Assembly (NCBI GenBank): GCA_039619475.1
Contig: CM077116.1
Span: 25,431,191-25,495,190 of the forward strand
Length of the DNA stretch: 64,000 nt
Source of the DNA: Icerya purchasi
Lineage: Eukaryota > Arthropoda > Insecta > Hemiptera > Monophlebidae
Direction: 5' to 3'
In this document: one piece after another, positions 24,490-35,358 of the stretch
How the letters are laid out: every line of letters starts with the position of its first letter
Position numbering within the stretch: the first letter of the stretch is position 1
Position numbers and translations under genes: made by a program
The notes under the pieces: model-generated
What the model was told of the DNA's origin: nothing
Seen by the model: only the letters and a program-made list of their open reading frames with translations
Databases searched by the model: none

Positions 24490-25466
24490 TTTTACGCAAT
24501 CATTAATTGGCGTTAAGGATTCGATATTAAATTCATCTAAAACATGTTCATGCACATGGCAAATAGCGAAATCGTACCATCTTTCTTGACTCGTAGTACT
24601 ACATGTATGCGCCCTTTTAAGCGACATAAAACGTTAAAGTTTCTTTCAGCTCCACACGATGACACGGGACAAGTTATCAACAGTTCCATAAATCGCTCTC
24701 TGTTTGAACATTTTGCGAACCTGTGGGAGAAAGTTGAGAAATATTTTACTCAGGATTTAGTAAAAAAAAAAGTTGAATTAAAACAACAAACTAACTCTAC
24801 GATCGAATTCTACGTTATTATATAATATCGTAATTCAAACATTAAATTAACTGTTGTAATACTGTCAATTTAATATTTTAAACTGATACGATCGTGGTAG
24901 CTTTACTGTAGGTGTTAAATTAAAACGTTAGCCTTCGCTCTCGCGCCCTCGAAAAATAATATATTTACAGTTACCGAAAAAATAACTGTAATAAAAATAA
25001 AATTGAAAAATTAAAATAAAATTCAAATTAAAAGTGCCCGATCCGGTTGAAATATGGAAAAAGTACAGTAATTGGTCACCAATAACCGAATAATATAACC
25101 TGCAATACATCAAGGTAAATGAAAATGACCTTATATATTATAATGAAAATTGGTTTGATAAGATTCCAAATATAAAGAATTAAATGTTTACGGCGATATT
25201 TATAGTTACGCAATGTGGCTCGATTAAAATGTTGGGCACCCTGCACGTATTGCACTTGATTTTTGTAACGATATTTTCCTATGATATTGTTGTATGAAAA
25301 TTCACACTTCGTCGCATAATTAGTGTATAACCTATATCTGTTTATTTATTACGACTAGATAAAGAGGTTTTATTCATTTATTCATCCATTCATTTTCGTT
25401 TTATTTATTTCCAGACTTTTTATTAAAATTATATTTCAGTATTTATGCAAAGATGAGGAATCGTCC

Positions 25467-25502
<36 letters not shown>

Positions 25503-26835
25503 CTTGATTATTATTATTATTATTATTAATTTTCATTAATTATTAATTATCATTCATGATATAATTGTGTATAATGTTTATTCAAAGTTTTACTTTTTCA
25601 CAAAAAAGAAAAGAAAAATTAAAGTATAGAGAAAATTAATTAATTCCGAAAGTAAAATCATCCGTGTGAGTAAAACAAAGCAAGAGGTGGAGAGTAAATT
25701 TACATTTTTCGCCGTCACGAGCGTACTTCGAAATTTCCATTAAAAACAATAAATCGCCGAACCGTATTGTCTAACAATTATCCGGTCGACGAATTACATC
25801 GGATCGCAGCTAATTCAGATTTCCACTCTATTGAACCTTTTTTGCTGCTCCAGTCGCTGCCCGTAATTTCGTTCGCTCCTCGAGAATGAATAATTTAATA
25901 GAACTCTTCTTATTCCGTGAATTCTGAATAAATTTTCATTGCTAACGCGCAGAGGAAACCATTGCTGGAAAAAAGGGAAAAATTTAATGCGATAAAAGCT
26001 GCTAATGAGTTAGAAAATAAGCTCACTGTTACAAAGGGTCTGCAATGCCTGCAACGGTATATACCATACAGTTTCTAAAAGTGAGACAAACTAAACTACT
26101 ATCATCGCATGGAAAGCAAGCAACACCTTTGAATCAAGTCTTTCCAGAAAGCTGCGTGGCCTAAAGTTTTGGGACTGAAACAAACCGAATCGAGTGAATG
26201 GTGCAGTAGTAAATTTCGGAACTGGAAACTAATTCTGCTATTCCGGAAATGCGTGGATCGTGTGAGTGTGATTTCGCTTCGAAGTAAATAAATGTCTACC
26301 TATGTACATACATATAAACGAAGTGTTTATAATTCAATTTCATAATCGGAAGAGGAGATAATTTTGAAGAATGCCCGTACTCTTCATTAAACGTAAAAGA
26401 AAAGGTCAGTCATAGAATCTTATCATAAGGATAAAACGCTTTTGTAAAATATTCGTTTAACACTTTGCAAGTTTTTCGTAAAGCTGCCCTTTCTGCTGAG
26501 AACTGAACTCGCAGAGTCATTGTTATAACTATACGCTATTTGTTTTTTTAAACTTCAAAGTGCCCTAAACTGATGTCGCTTTACATGTGTTGAATATATC
26601 GTTTGCCGTATGCGTTCAATTCTCTGTTATTTTCGTATGATTCGGGAGCTTTTTTGACTAATCAGTTTAATCGCCTTAATCGGAAGTTAAATTTTAACAT
26701 TATCCATACACATAGATTCATATACTTTTAGCTCTATCCGAGCGAAAAATATCGTCGCTCAACATTCGTATTTGCGTGTAATTGTTTATAAATTTTTCGC
26801 AAGCATTCTTCTTCTTATCAACGCTCCGCGATCGT
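24490..26835. other. AT-rich non-coding stretch, no gene seen
   Basis: No recognisable gene. It contains a head-to-head trinucleotide array at 25469-25530 and otherwise simple AT-rich sequence. Confidence 0.45.
25469..25530. repeat. (AAT)n / (ATT)n inverted microsatellite
   Basis: About 11 AAT units, a short CTTG spacer, then about 7 ATT units. The arms are complementary and could fold as a hairpin. Confidence 0.9.
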
Positions 26836-26839
26836 TTCC

Positions 26840-27134
26840 TTAATCAGACTGCGATTTAATCACTCCCTTCTGCCCTCTTCACGTTTTCGTTTTTCCTTAT
26901 CCTCCTCTCCCAATTGTCCCCTTCATAGTTCCATCTCTCCTCCCATATGTGATGCAAATCACATCTTCTTTGAATGTCCTTGATTCTAAGCGCTCCGTTT
27001 TGTACTCCAAAATCTTAACACTAGGTCTTCCTGCTCCTTATAATTCTTCCTTTGTCATTTCCTTTCCATCTCCAGATATAATCCCTGTACTTCATTCTAT
27101 CCTAAGCTCTATTTCTAATCGTCTCTCTATTTAA
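26840..27134 (+). mobile_element. I-group LINE 3' fragment (family 2)
   Basis: Reads IRLRFNHSLLPSSRFRFS, then PICDANHIFFECP, then after a frameshift KRSVLYSKILTLGLPAPYNS and SPDIIPVLHSILSSIS to a stop. It aligns with the C-terminus of the 35.4 kb copy (RLRLNHNCLPSSLFRFS, CDANHILFEC, SPDVVPILAEFISSIS). 5'-truncated and frameshifted. Confidence 0.8.
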
Positions 27135-27139
27135 CCCTT

Positions 27140-29500
27140 TCTTGTATATTAAATTTTATTTACCGCCTGGCTGTGGATTATACTCTACGGCAAATATCGT
27201 TTTTTGAATTGCTGCCGGTGGACACTGTCGGTACCTATTAACTATTAAATGTGTTGTGTTCACACGCAGTCTAAGTGAAATGCGTTGTCCTTAAAATTAT
27301 CTGTATTTTTAAAATCTTAACGAGTCAGCGCAAAATCGGTGATTTTGCTAGTTTCTATTAATTCCCGAATATATGTAAAAATCGAATTTTTCTTCCAAAT
27401 TTCTTTCTTTCGCCGCGATAGATGCATGAGAATTTAATCCTTTTCTCCGCTTCCTTCTTATGATTTATTTCCGGCAGTTGCTGCGTTGTTGCTTCTTAAG
27501 ATAGACATATAGTACATGAAAAAAATAGCGAGAACGATAGAAAAATATATAAATACATTTCGATAATTTCGATTAATTAACCGCGAAGCATCGGAAATCG
27601 ATGTTTCGATAATCTGCTTTTCCAGCTGAGCAGGAAAGAAATGGTGGTCTTGACCATAAATTTAGCAGCAATTACGTTAATAAAATAAAATAAAATAAAA
27701 TAAAATAAAATAAAATAAAATAAAATAAAATAAAATAACCTTTTTCGTCGATGAGGACGTCGGTAATATATTCGTAACATCACCGAATTCCCTTCGCCGC
27801 ACTGTATATTACATCCGTTGTAAAGCGGAAGTGTTAATAGCAGCAGCGAGATTCCCTTTCCAGCAAAACGCGGATCTTTTTATTTTCCCCCGAGGTAGTA
27901 AGACAGAGAGACGACGCATTCATTCGATAATAATAAATTTTACGTGCTCTCTCCTATACGCGGATAAATGTGTACGTATGTATCAGTAGTGTATTGTGTA
28001 TCGCGTGCTGTGTATATTTTTATCTATTTCGTATCTTTTGTTAGAATTACCCTCTGCTTGTGCACACACGTATTTAATATTCCGCCTGTAATTTCCATTA
28101 ATTTTCACTTACTGCGAGCCGTCGTAAAATTAATACAAAAAATCGAAAAACAAATAGTGCTGTGTTATTCCGTTTCATAAAAGTAAAAAGACCATAATAT
28201 AGTCTCCAACGCGTTACGCATAAAAATCGGAAATTTTTTGACTTTTTAACTTGTTTGGTTTTTTTTCTTTTTTGTTTTTTTACGCATTACAATGTTCCGG
28301 TATTTTAAAGATTAATTTGAAATGGGTAAAAACAGTTTAAAATGGAAGAATAATTTTAAAAAAGCGAGAACAATATGAAAAGTAACATTTTTGTATATTC
28401 CCAACCACGTCGGAACGCTTGAAAATAAACGAACTGACACCTGGCTGCTTGAATAGTTCTTCTTTCTCCGATAGAAATACTCTACTATCAAACTCAGCGG
28501 AGAAAATGCACACGGCTAAAAGTACAAAATCTCTTAAATCTCGTTCATTAGGAATTTTTGCAGCACTAAACCGCATTACGCGCCAGAAAAATGGTCTGGT
28601 GACTCTTTTTTTTTTTTGGAATTTTTCTTTCTAAATAAATTATAATGATAAAAAATACGATCGACTTCATTTCAAAAAAAACTAACTTTATCCAAATTAA
28701 TTTTACTTTGATTTTTCAGTTCTATCTAATATGACTTCTTTAATAACGAAGAATTAAGCGACACTTGTAAACACTGCCGTTGATAAATTGTCTGCTGGCA
28801 ATATTTTTATCTCGCCTCAACGTGCGGGATTATTAATACTTGTTCCTTTTTTAGCTCCAATTTCAGCTAATTCCTTCAGCCTTGATTTTTTCATTTCCTC
28901 GATCATCTTCTTAGTCGTTCACTCATTTTCTTAATAATAATTCGTTTCCACTTTAGCATTTTTTCGATTTTTCACCGGTCCCGCTCTTTATTGCCGTATT
29001 GATTATATGCACGAATTATATTCCTTCCTCTGTCTGTCTCTGCAGTTTACCTCTTAAATATTACAATTTTCGTAACCCATATTGCATTCTTTCCTTTTCT
29101 TCATTAATTCTATCGCCTTTCATTCCCCATACTAGTACAATCGAATCATTTTTCCTGTTTAATAGTTGCCGAATTTCCCCTAAATATGACACCGTTAAAC
29201 GGAGAAACAGTAAATAATATTGTTCCCTCAGTACTGTATTGTGAAATTTTAATGAATTTTGTCAGATATTGACACACACAGGTGGGGGGCAGTTATAATT
29301 TAAAAATTTTAACAGCGAGATCGCTAACTGAAATAAAAGTAAAATGACCCGACTAAGATGAATTAAGGTAGCGGATACGAAAACTTGATTTGAATCGTAA
29401 TCGATTGCTGTCGTTTAGTAGAGAAGAGGATAATCCCCAAAAAAAAGAAAAAAAAAAAAGAGATGGAAATTTGACTAAAATGTACGATATTTATATTCAA
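27140..29500. other. AT-rich non-coding stretch, no gene seen
   Basis: Contains the pentanucleotide array at 27680-27738 and pyrimidine-rich segments near 28850-29160. No domain recognised in any open frame. Confidence 0.45.
27680..27738. repeat. (AAAAT)n microsatellite
   Basis: About 12 uninterrupted AAAAT units. Confidence 0.95.
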
Positions 29501-29507
29501 GTAATTG

Positions 29508-29880
29508 CAATTCTCCTGTCACAATCCAACATTTACTCGTCAGCTGTCCGGAAACCCTTAAGAAGATACATAGATGGAGTCAAAAAGATAGTTGGCGCCG
29601 GATCATTGCGTGAAATGATCGATCGGGCAATAAACAGGACCTCATGACGACTGGACATACGTTACGATGATCCATAGTGTCACGATGCTTGAAACGAGCA
29701 ACCGACGATGATGATAATGATGTCCAACCTATAATTCATACCGAGCACAAATTCTCCAGTCGTCCAACCTTTCCGAAATTCTGTCTGATCGCCGCGACAA
29801 AATTGAACGCCTCCTACGTTTTCTCAAGACCACTAATTCCACTTCATCTAACTCTTATCTTATCCGTGCCTCCGGCCTAG
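29508..29880 (+). mobile_element. LINE 3' fragment split by a nested insertion
   Basis: 29508-29548 and 29729-29870 are nearly identical to 47510-47695 (same DNA from TTGCAATTCTCC through CCAACATTTACTCGTCAGC, and from ACCTATAATTCATACCGAGC on). This is the C-terminal coding end of an EN-RT-RNase H LINE. The copy here is 5'-truncated and interrupted by about 180 bp. Confidence 0.85.
29549..29728 (+). mobile_element. Short nested LINE 3' end with (GAT)n-like tail
   Basis: Interrupts the LINE copy, with TGTCC on both sides (29545-29549 and just before AACCTATAATTC), consistent with a 5-bp target duplication. It reads RRYIDGVKKIVGAGSLREMI then DRAINRTS, like the C-terminal RRWIDDVK...R..W motif of several insect LINE polymerases. 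It ends in GATGATGATAATGATG, a microsatellite-type 3' tail rather than poly-A. Clade not resolved (RTE/CR1-like tail). Confidence 0.65.
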
Positions 29881-29889
29881 GCGGCAATA

Positions 29890-31395
29890 CACGACCGTTA
29901 ATCAAAGATGAAGAAAACCAAGTAAACAAATATGTAATGTATGAAAAAATTACGAAATTGAAAATGCATAAATATAATAAATAATTCTTACGATATAAAA
30001 ATCTGGTCATTGATCAGCAGACGGTCTTCTTCAGAAAGTTTTAAAATCTGAAATTACACGCCCCTCTGTATCGGACTATTAAGAAACACTTGTAGTCATT
30101 TTATTGTCCTTCCATCGAGGAGAATGAGCAAGTTTGTTTGGGAGGTTGCGATTCTGACCGCAAATGGAAAAATCGAAAAGTTGTACGAATGATTTGTGAG
30201 CGTGGAAGAAAATCGAAAACCGGGTTCAGACTGCGAGGAATTGTTACAAAAACGCGGCAGGCTGGACCGTGTTGAGGCGGGGTTAATTCAACAGACACAA
30301 TTTCGATCAAACGCGGGGGGAAAAACAGGTATAATTCATTATTTTACGCGGATCATCCTATTAAAGTAGTTCAACGTTGCCCGGGCAGGTGTTTTACCGA
30401 TGTCAGGAAAAAACACACAGAGTTTGTTTTTCTCATTGCGGCATTATTATGATTTATTGAACGAGAGAGTGATATAATTTAGGAATGGTAGAGAGAATGG
30501 CCTTGTTTGTTTTTTTCCAGCTTAGGTGCTTTGATGCGTCTGTGTCTAGACTATTCTCAGTGTATAAAACGTATACGTTATATATATATATGATTATATG
30601 GCTTTTTTTTTCTTCACAGAGGACTACTGAATAATTTTACGTAGTACGGATGCTGCATCGCGCTGGTACACATATACGTTCTCGTTATCATCTAGCCGCC
30701 CTAAGAGTATTATTAATGTCCGAGAGCGCTTCTGAGCGCGCGATAACGGCTAACAATGAAGAATAAGAGGCCAGGATAAATATCTTGATCAGTGGCCCGG
30801 GCGACGACGGTTGCTAGCAATAAATACAGGTAGTGTAGCGCTCCTGGATAAGGGCACTCAAAACTAATCTCGCAGACAACATCCTATGCGCGCGATTAGC
30901 TAGCTCCATTGTGGCATGTGTTTATGCTGCGTCTCTAGTACAAATATCATCATCCGCTTCATTATCAAAATATCCTCTACTCCGCTGACGCGGTCTACTA
31001 TTAACATAATAAACATATTGTGTTGTGCCAACACGGTAATAATAAATAATAAGGCGCTCTTTCGCCTCCAACTGGGACTGGCGTTCGTATGTTCGAATTT
31101 CTTTTGTTCTCCGCTGAGAATAGCTTTTTCCAAATTGTTATTACGACGCACGCGTATTCTCTCCGGACCCGTTTAAACTATACATTATTCGTCTTTTTCT
31201 ACGAATCCGAATACGTTCGTATAAATTTAGTAATTAATTGTTTCGCCATTTGCCCAGATGCATTATCGACTAGAGCAGTGACTGCGCAATCACTGTGAAA
31301 ACTTTTGCAGCCCGTAAATAAGTAGTATACACTAATGAGCAAAAATTAAACGGCAATATCGGTGCACGATTTTTTCCTTCGGAAAATGGCGCGAA
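29890..31395. other. Non-coding stretch, no gene seen
   Basis: No gene recognised. 30640-30900 is richer in G+C and CpG than its surroundings. No transposon ends identified. Confidence 0.4.
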
Positions 31396-31399
31396 TTCG

Positions 31400-32345
31400 T
31401 CGCCGGAAAATCTAACTTAAGCACACTTTCCTTCTTTGATATGCTACATTTTCTCACTAATAAACGTCGTTCGATCTCTTCTTGCGACCTTTCGAAACAT
31501 TCTCTTACTTCTCATCGTCTTGATAAAAATGTTATTCTTTCCCGGTACCCGGTGATTCTTTATTTCCTTTTTAATTAGCGCGCAGCTTCGTTCACCCTCC
31601 GAAATTATTTACTCCTCCTTCGTCATCCGAAATCACTTGTCCGTCAGTTTTATTAGACGCGCATTAATCATTCCACGAAGGCTAGCAAACAATTAGATCC
31701 TGCAGACTGCCCAATTTCTGTTCGATGTAAACTGCCGAATTATTTGCCATCCTTCCAGCTGTAACATTGATTTCCACCCTTTGATTCCTTCTCGCCTTCG
31801 TTTTCTTCATGCTCTTACGACTTTATTGTTTGACCTTTTTTTCTTATACATTATGTCTTCTTCTCGCGCACTCTGTTTCTGTTAACTCTTATAGAGTTAC
31901 GTGGGAAAATGAGCTAAGCTCATTGACTCGTTTTTCGGTATACATACGAGTTCACTTAAATACCCGACAATATTTTTCGCCGAGAAATATCATCACAAAC
32001 TCTTTAATATTCCAATTCGCATTACCCGTCTGATTGTTCTTCCTACGGCTTTACGATTTTCCATTTCTCCGGCCTTATCCCAACAGTTTGTCGCCTTTCG
32101 ACCGCACTTTGTTCGATTCTGCCCGCTATAGTTTAATCCGATCGCCCTACTATATCCCTTTAGTTCTAAAATTAGTGATCCCCCGGTAGTATTTTCTTTT
32201 TGAGCGCGCTCTTTCATCTGAACAGAATGTTGTTTTTTATACTCTCTTGTTGCGACTTGAACTTCCTTATAATGCATTCTACACTTTAACCTAGTTATTA
32301 TTTTTCTTCCTTTCTTGTAATCCGATCCAGTTAACGCAATTTATC
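31400..32345 (+). mobile_element. Probable heavily decayed family 2 LINE relic
   Basis: A pyrimidine-rich + strand like the other family 2 copies. Frames near 32160-32320 read FERALSSEQNVVFYTLLLRL then ELPYNAFYTL, resembling FECSLLVQQRSLLYTKLFHL then KLPTPFCASYIL of the 35.4 kb copy. Very weak elsewhere. Confidence 0.4.
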
Positions 32346-32499
32346 GCTTTAAGGGGTTGCGCTACCTTGTCAAAAAATTGATTTTTTTTCCGGCTGATTA
32401 AATCGTTTATACTTTTAAGAATATTTTAAGCATTTAATTATTCAAAAATTCCTAATATTAGTGAATTTATAGTAAAATTAGAAGGAGTTGGCTCAAAAC

Positions 32500-32720
32500 T
32501 CAGGTAGCGATTGAACCGTAATGTTCGACCAACTCCCGACCATTTTTAAATCGATCAAACCATTCTTTTATTTGTGTCTTACCCATGGCTTGGTCTCCAA
32601 AAGCTTTTTTAATCATTGTAATAGTTTTCATTTGCCGTATAGGCAATATTAAAGCAAAATATAATGCAAAAATTTTTTGGTCGACACGTTCCGTCATTTT
32701 TGTAGCGACGCGCTCAACTT
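32500..32720 (-). pseudogene. mariner-type transposase N-terminal fragment
   Basis: A minus-strand open frame reads MTERVDQKIFALYFALILPI, then MIKKAFGDQAMGKTQIKEWF and DRFKNGRELVEHYGS to a stop. This is the helix-turn-helix (HTH_48) DNA-binding region of mariner transposases and GVQW3-type genes (typically AYGDEALSRT..FEWFKRFK.GRE). The catalytic DDD domain is absent, so it is an inactive fragment. It abuts a Mutator-like relic on the same strand. Confidence 0.75.
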
Positions 32721-32744
32721 TAGACTTGTACTAAAAAAACATGA

Positions 32745-33395
32745 AATTGCCACCGAGACCGGTTTAGTAAGTTTTGTCTTCGTGTTCTTCGCTCCACTCG
32801 TCATATTCCTCAGTACGTTCAAAATTTTTCCAAAAAATCGCAAGATTTACAGTATGAACATTTTTTACTATAAAATCGAGAGAACTTTCCCTGAATAAAA
32901 CGATATAGGAATAGAAACGCCTAAAGGAGAGATGAGTAACCGCGTTTCATCCAAGTTCCATACCCTGAAACGGTGAGTTCTGCTTTTTCTAATTGTTTTG
33001 CCTCTTCAACAGCATGCTTCATGGACAATTCACAAATTTTATTTTGTAGCAATATGAATATCGCTCACAACTTTATCATAAAACGAGTGAAAAATTGTTT
33101 CAGGTAAGTTCATGATTCCACAGAATTTCTCCATTCCTGCTAAACCGACTCCAATAAGTCTGAAAACTAATCGTCTATTCACATCATATGCTTTACCACC
33201 AACAAAAGAGGGCATGAATTTATTAAAACTGGTTCACATTTAGCACACAATTCACCTTCAGTTTAAAACCAAGCCCACAAAGAGATGTTTCAGTGAAGTT
33301 TATATCGCCGTCGCACTCTTTACACTTTACCACTTCACTTATAGCAGAAAAAAACTGATACTCGACCGCCTTTTGCATCTAAAGCTACTCGTTAC
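32745..33395 (-). pseudogene. Mutator-like transposase relic
   Basis: Minus-strand frames, in colinear order: KCKECDGDINFTETSLCGLG (Cys pair plus GLGFKL), KAYDVNRRLVFRLIGVGLAG, MEKFCGIMNLPETIFHSFYD, EKAELTVSGYGTWMKRGYSS, KKCSYCKSCDF and EEYDEWSEEHEDK. This order matches insect Mutator-like transposase-domain proteins. Several frameshifts and stops separate the blocks, so it is dead. No terminal repeats found. Confidence 0.7.
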
Positions 33396-33548
33396 GACAT
33401 TTTAATATTTTCCATTAAATAATAAAAAAAATCCAATTCCTGTAATATACGCATGGGGCGATATGTACACTACTGTATCAACTAACTGAGAAAGAATATA
33501 TATTTTGTGAGCCTCATCTGAACAAGTTTCAACTTTGCGTACCCTATT

Positions 33549-33823
33549 CTATAGTATAATATAAAATCTTTATTAACAGAAACTTATTTTTAAATTAAAA
33601 ATTAAACGTGCCGACATGTTTCGGAGTCACTTGCTCCATATTCATGAACATGGCGTTCATGAATATGGAGCAAGTGACTCCGAAACATGTCGGCACGTTT
33701 AATTTTTAATTTAAAAATAAGTTTCTGTTAATAAAGATTTTATATTATATAGTTCAATAAAGTGTTAATACAGAAATGGAAGGAAATAATTTTAACCTAA
33801 ATATTAAAAACTATAGTATAATA
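33549..33823. mobile_element. Foldback retroelement insertion, 95-bp perfect inverted repeat
   Basis: Arms 33555-33649 and 33655-33749 are exact reverse complements with a 5-nt spacer. A 13-bp direct repeat CTATAGTATAATA lies at 33549-33561 and 33811-33823, so the insertion includes a one-sided unique tail of about 60 bp (33750-33810). Each arm contains GGAG-CAAGTGA-CTCC-GAAAC followed by ATGTC, the stem II/GAAA/stem III part of a hammerhead-like end; the CTGATGA half is lost at the apex. The architecture equals that at 61.9-62.6 kb, and it fits two 5'-truncated Penelope-like copies joined head to head. Confidence 0.75.
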
Positions 33824-33837
33824 ATATAGAAATGTAA

Positions 33838-34080
33838 TACGAGAGATCTGTCCGGAAAGTATCCGGCCTTCGCTTATAACACGAAAACAAAATTGCTCTA
33901 ACATTGTAAACAATACGTCGTTTTGGAGGCGGAATCTTCGTCTATTAAGTCGCTGACGTCGTACATTTTTTTTCTTTTGCGTTTTTCTCCAAACGATTTT
34001 TTTCAAAACGGTGTACACGATATCATCTGGCGATCTACTCAACCGATTTGGTTGAAATTTACAACAGCGTTATTTTTCAT
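33838..34080. mobile_element. Possible mariner terminal region
   Basis: GATCTGTCCGGAAAGTATCC near 33844 resembles the terminal repeats of mariner-type elements linked to GVQW3-like genes, and CTCAACCGATTTGGTTGAAA near 34037 is similar to sequence often found beside them. The open frame across it has no domain. Tentative. Confidence 0.3.
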
Positions 34081-34084
34081 AATA

Positions 34085-35350
34085 TTATCCAAAGTGTGAC
34101 GTACGCTTTTTTTGATTGGGTGTCATGTTCGAAAGTTATAAATGTTTTAAACTCAGAATTTCAAGGCAAATTTGAGTTTTTTCTCGTTTCAAACAGCTGT
34201 CATTTCTACAGAAAAATTTTATAAAAATTTTCCCTACGTCACACGTTAACTATAGCCCTTCTAAACAAGAAAAAAATTTATTTTTGAAATCAAGTACGCC
34301 ATCAGCGAGGATGTCTCTGCCATTTTTAAATTTTTTTTTTTCAATTTTTAACACTTTTCAAATTATTCATAAAAATACTATTTATGCGTGTAAAATAAAG
34401 ATTATTTTATTTTATTTGGTTTTTTTATACCTATTTTTCCGAACGCCAAGGTGGTGTAACGCCGTAAGTTCAGGCTAAAGTCATAAAAATGAAAAAATTT
34501 CGTTTCAGAAATAGAATAAGGTGTTTTATAATTTCGTTGAAAGTTTTTTTTCCAGTTAACTTTCTCTTCGTTTGCTTATCGACTGATAAAAATCTATCAT
34601 ATCGAAAATAGATTAACATAAAATGAAAATTCGTTAATACCGAAAATCTGAATGAAAATGGTATTTAACCGGACTGATAAAAAAACAAATTTCTGAGAGA
34701 TAGGAGAAGATAAAGAGAATGGCGTTGAACTCATAAACGTTTAATAATAATAATTAAAGAAAACAAAAAAAAAAAAGGGGGTAGTCCACAGACAAAACCT
34801 TTGAATAAAAAAAGGAGGAATGTGAGATTTCGCGTATAGAGCAAGGATCACAGTAGATTATTCTCGGGCTTCTAGGCGGAGGAGGCGGAGCCATGTATTT
34901 TGGTTGCGATCGAGTCTGCACAGAAGAGAACTAGAACAATTTCCATGTATAATGTTTAACAATTGGACAATTAGCATGGTGTGAATTTTCCGTTGAAAAA
35001 ATGAGTTTTAGAAATCGTTTTATTTTTACTCGTTTTTTTTAATTTACTTTTTTTTTTTTCGATTATTATATTTCAGTGTAGAACGAAAATTGTAGTCACC
35101 CAAAGAGGGACGGAAAAGTAAAATGTATTTAAATAACGAAATTTTTCCACTTTAGTATCGTCGAAGCCCCTCCTTCCAAAAGATCTAAAAAAGTGAAACG
35201 GATGATATATAGTTCTTTAGCCTGGACAGCTGGAAGTTTTTATTATCGGAGATGTTTAGAATTATGTTGAAATGGTTATGTTTGATGTTGATTTCATTTA
35301 ATGCCAAATGAAATGGTTTTTGGTATTTGTTTTAATTATATGCCACAGCA
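34085..35350. other. AT-rich non-coding stretch, no gene seen
   Basis: Poly-T/poly-A tracts and short open frames only. Confidence 0.45.
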
Positions 35351-35358
35351 GTCACGTT

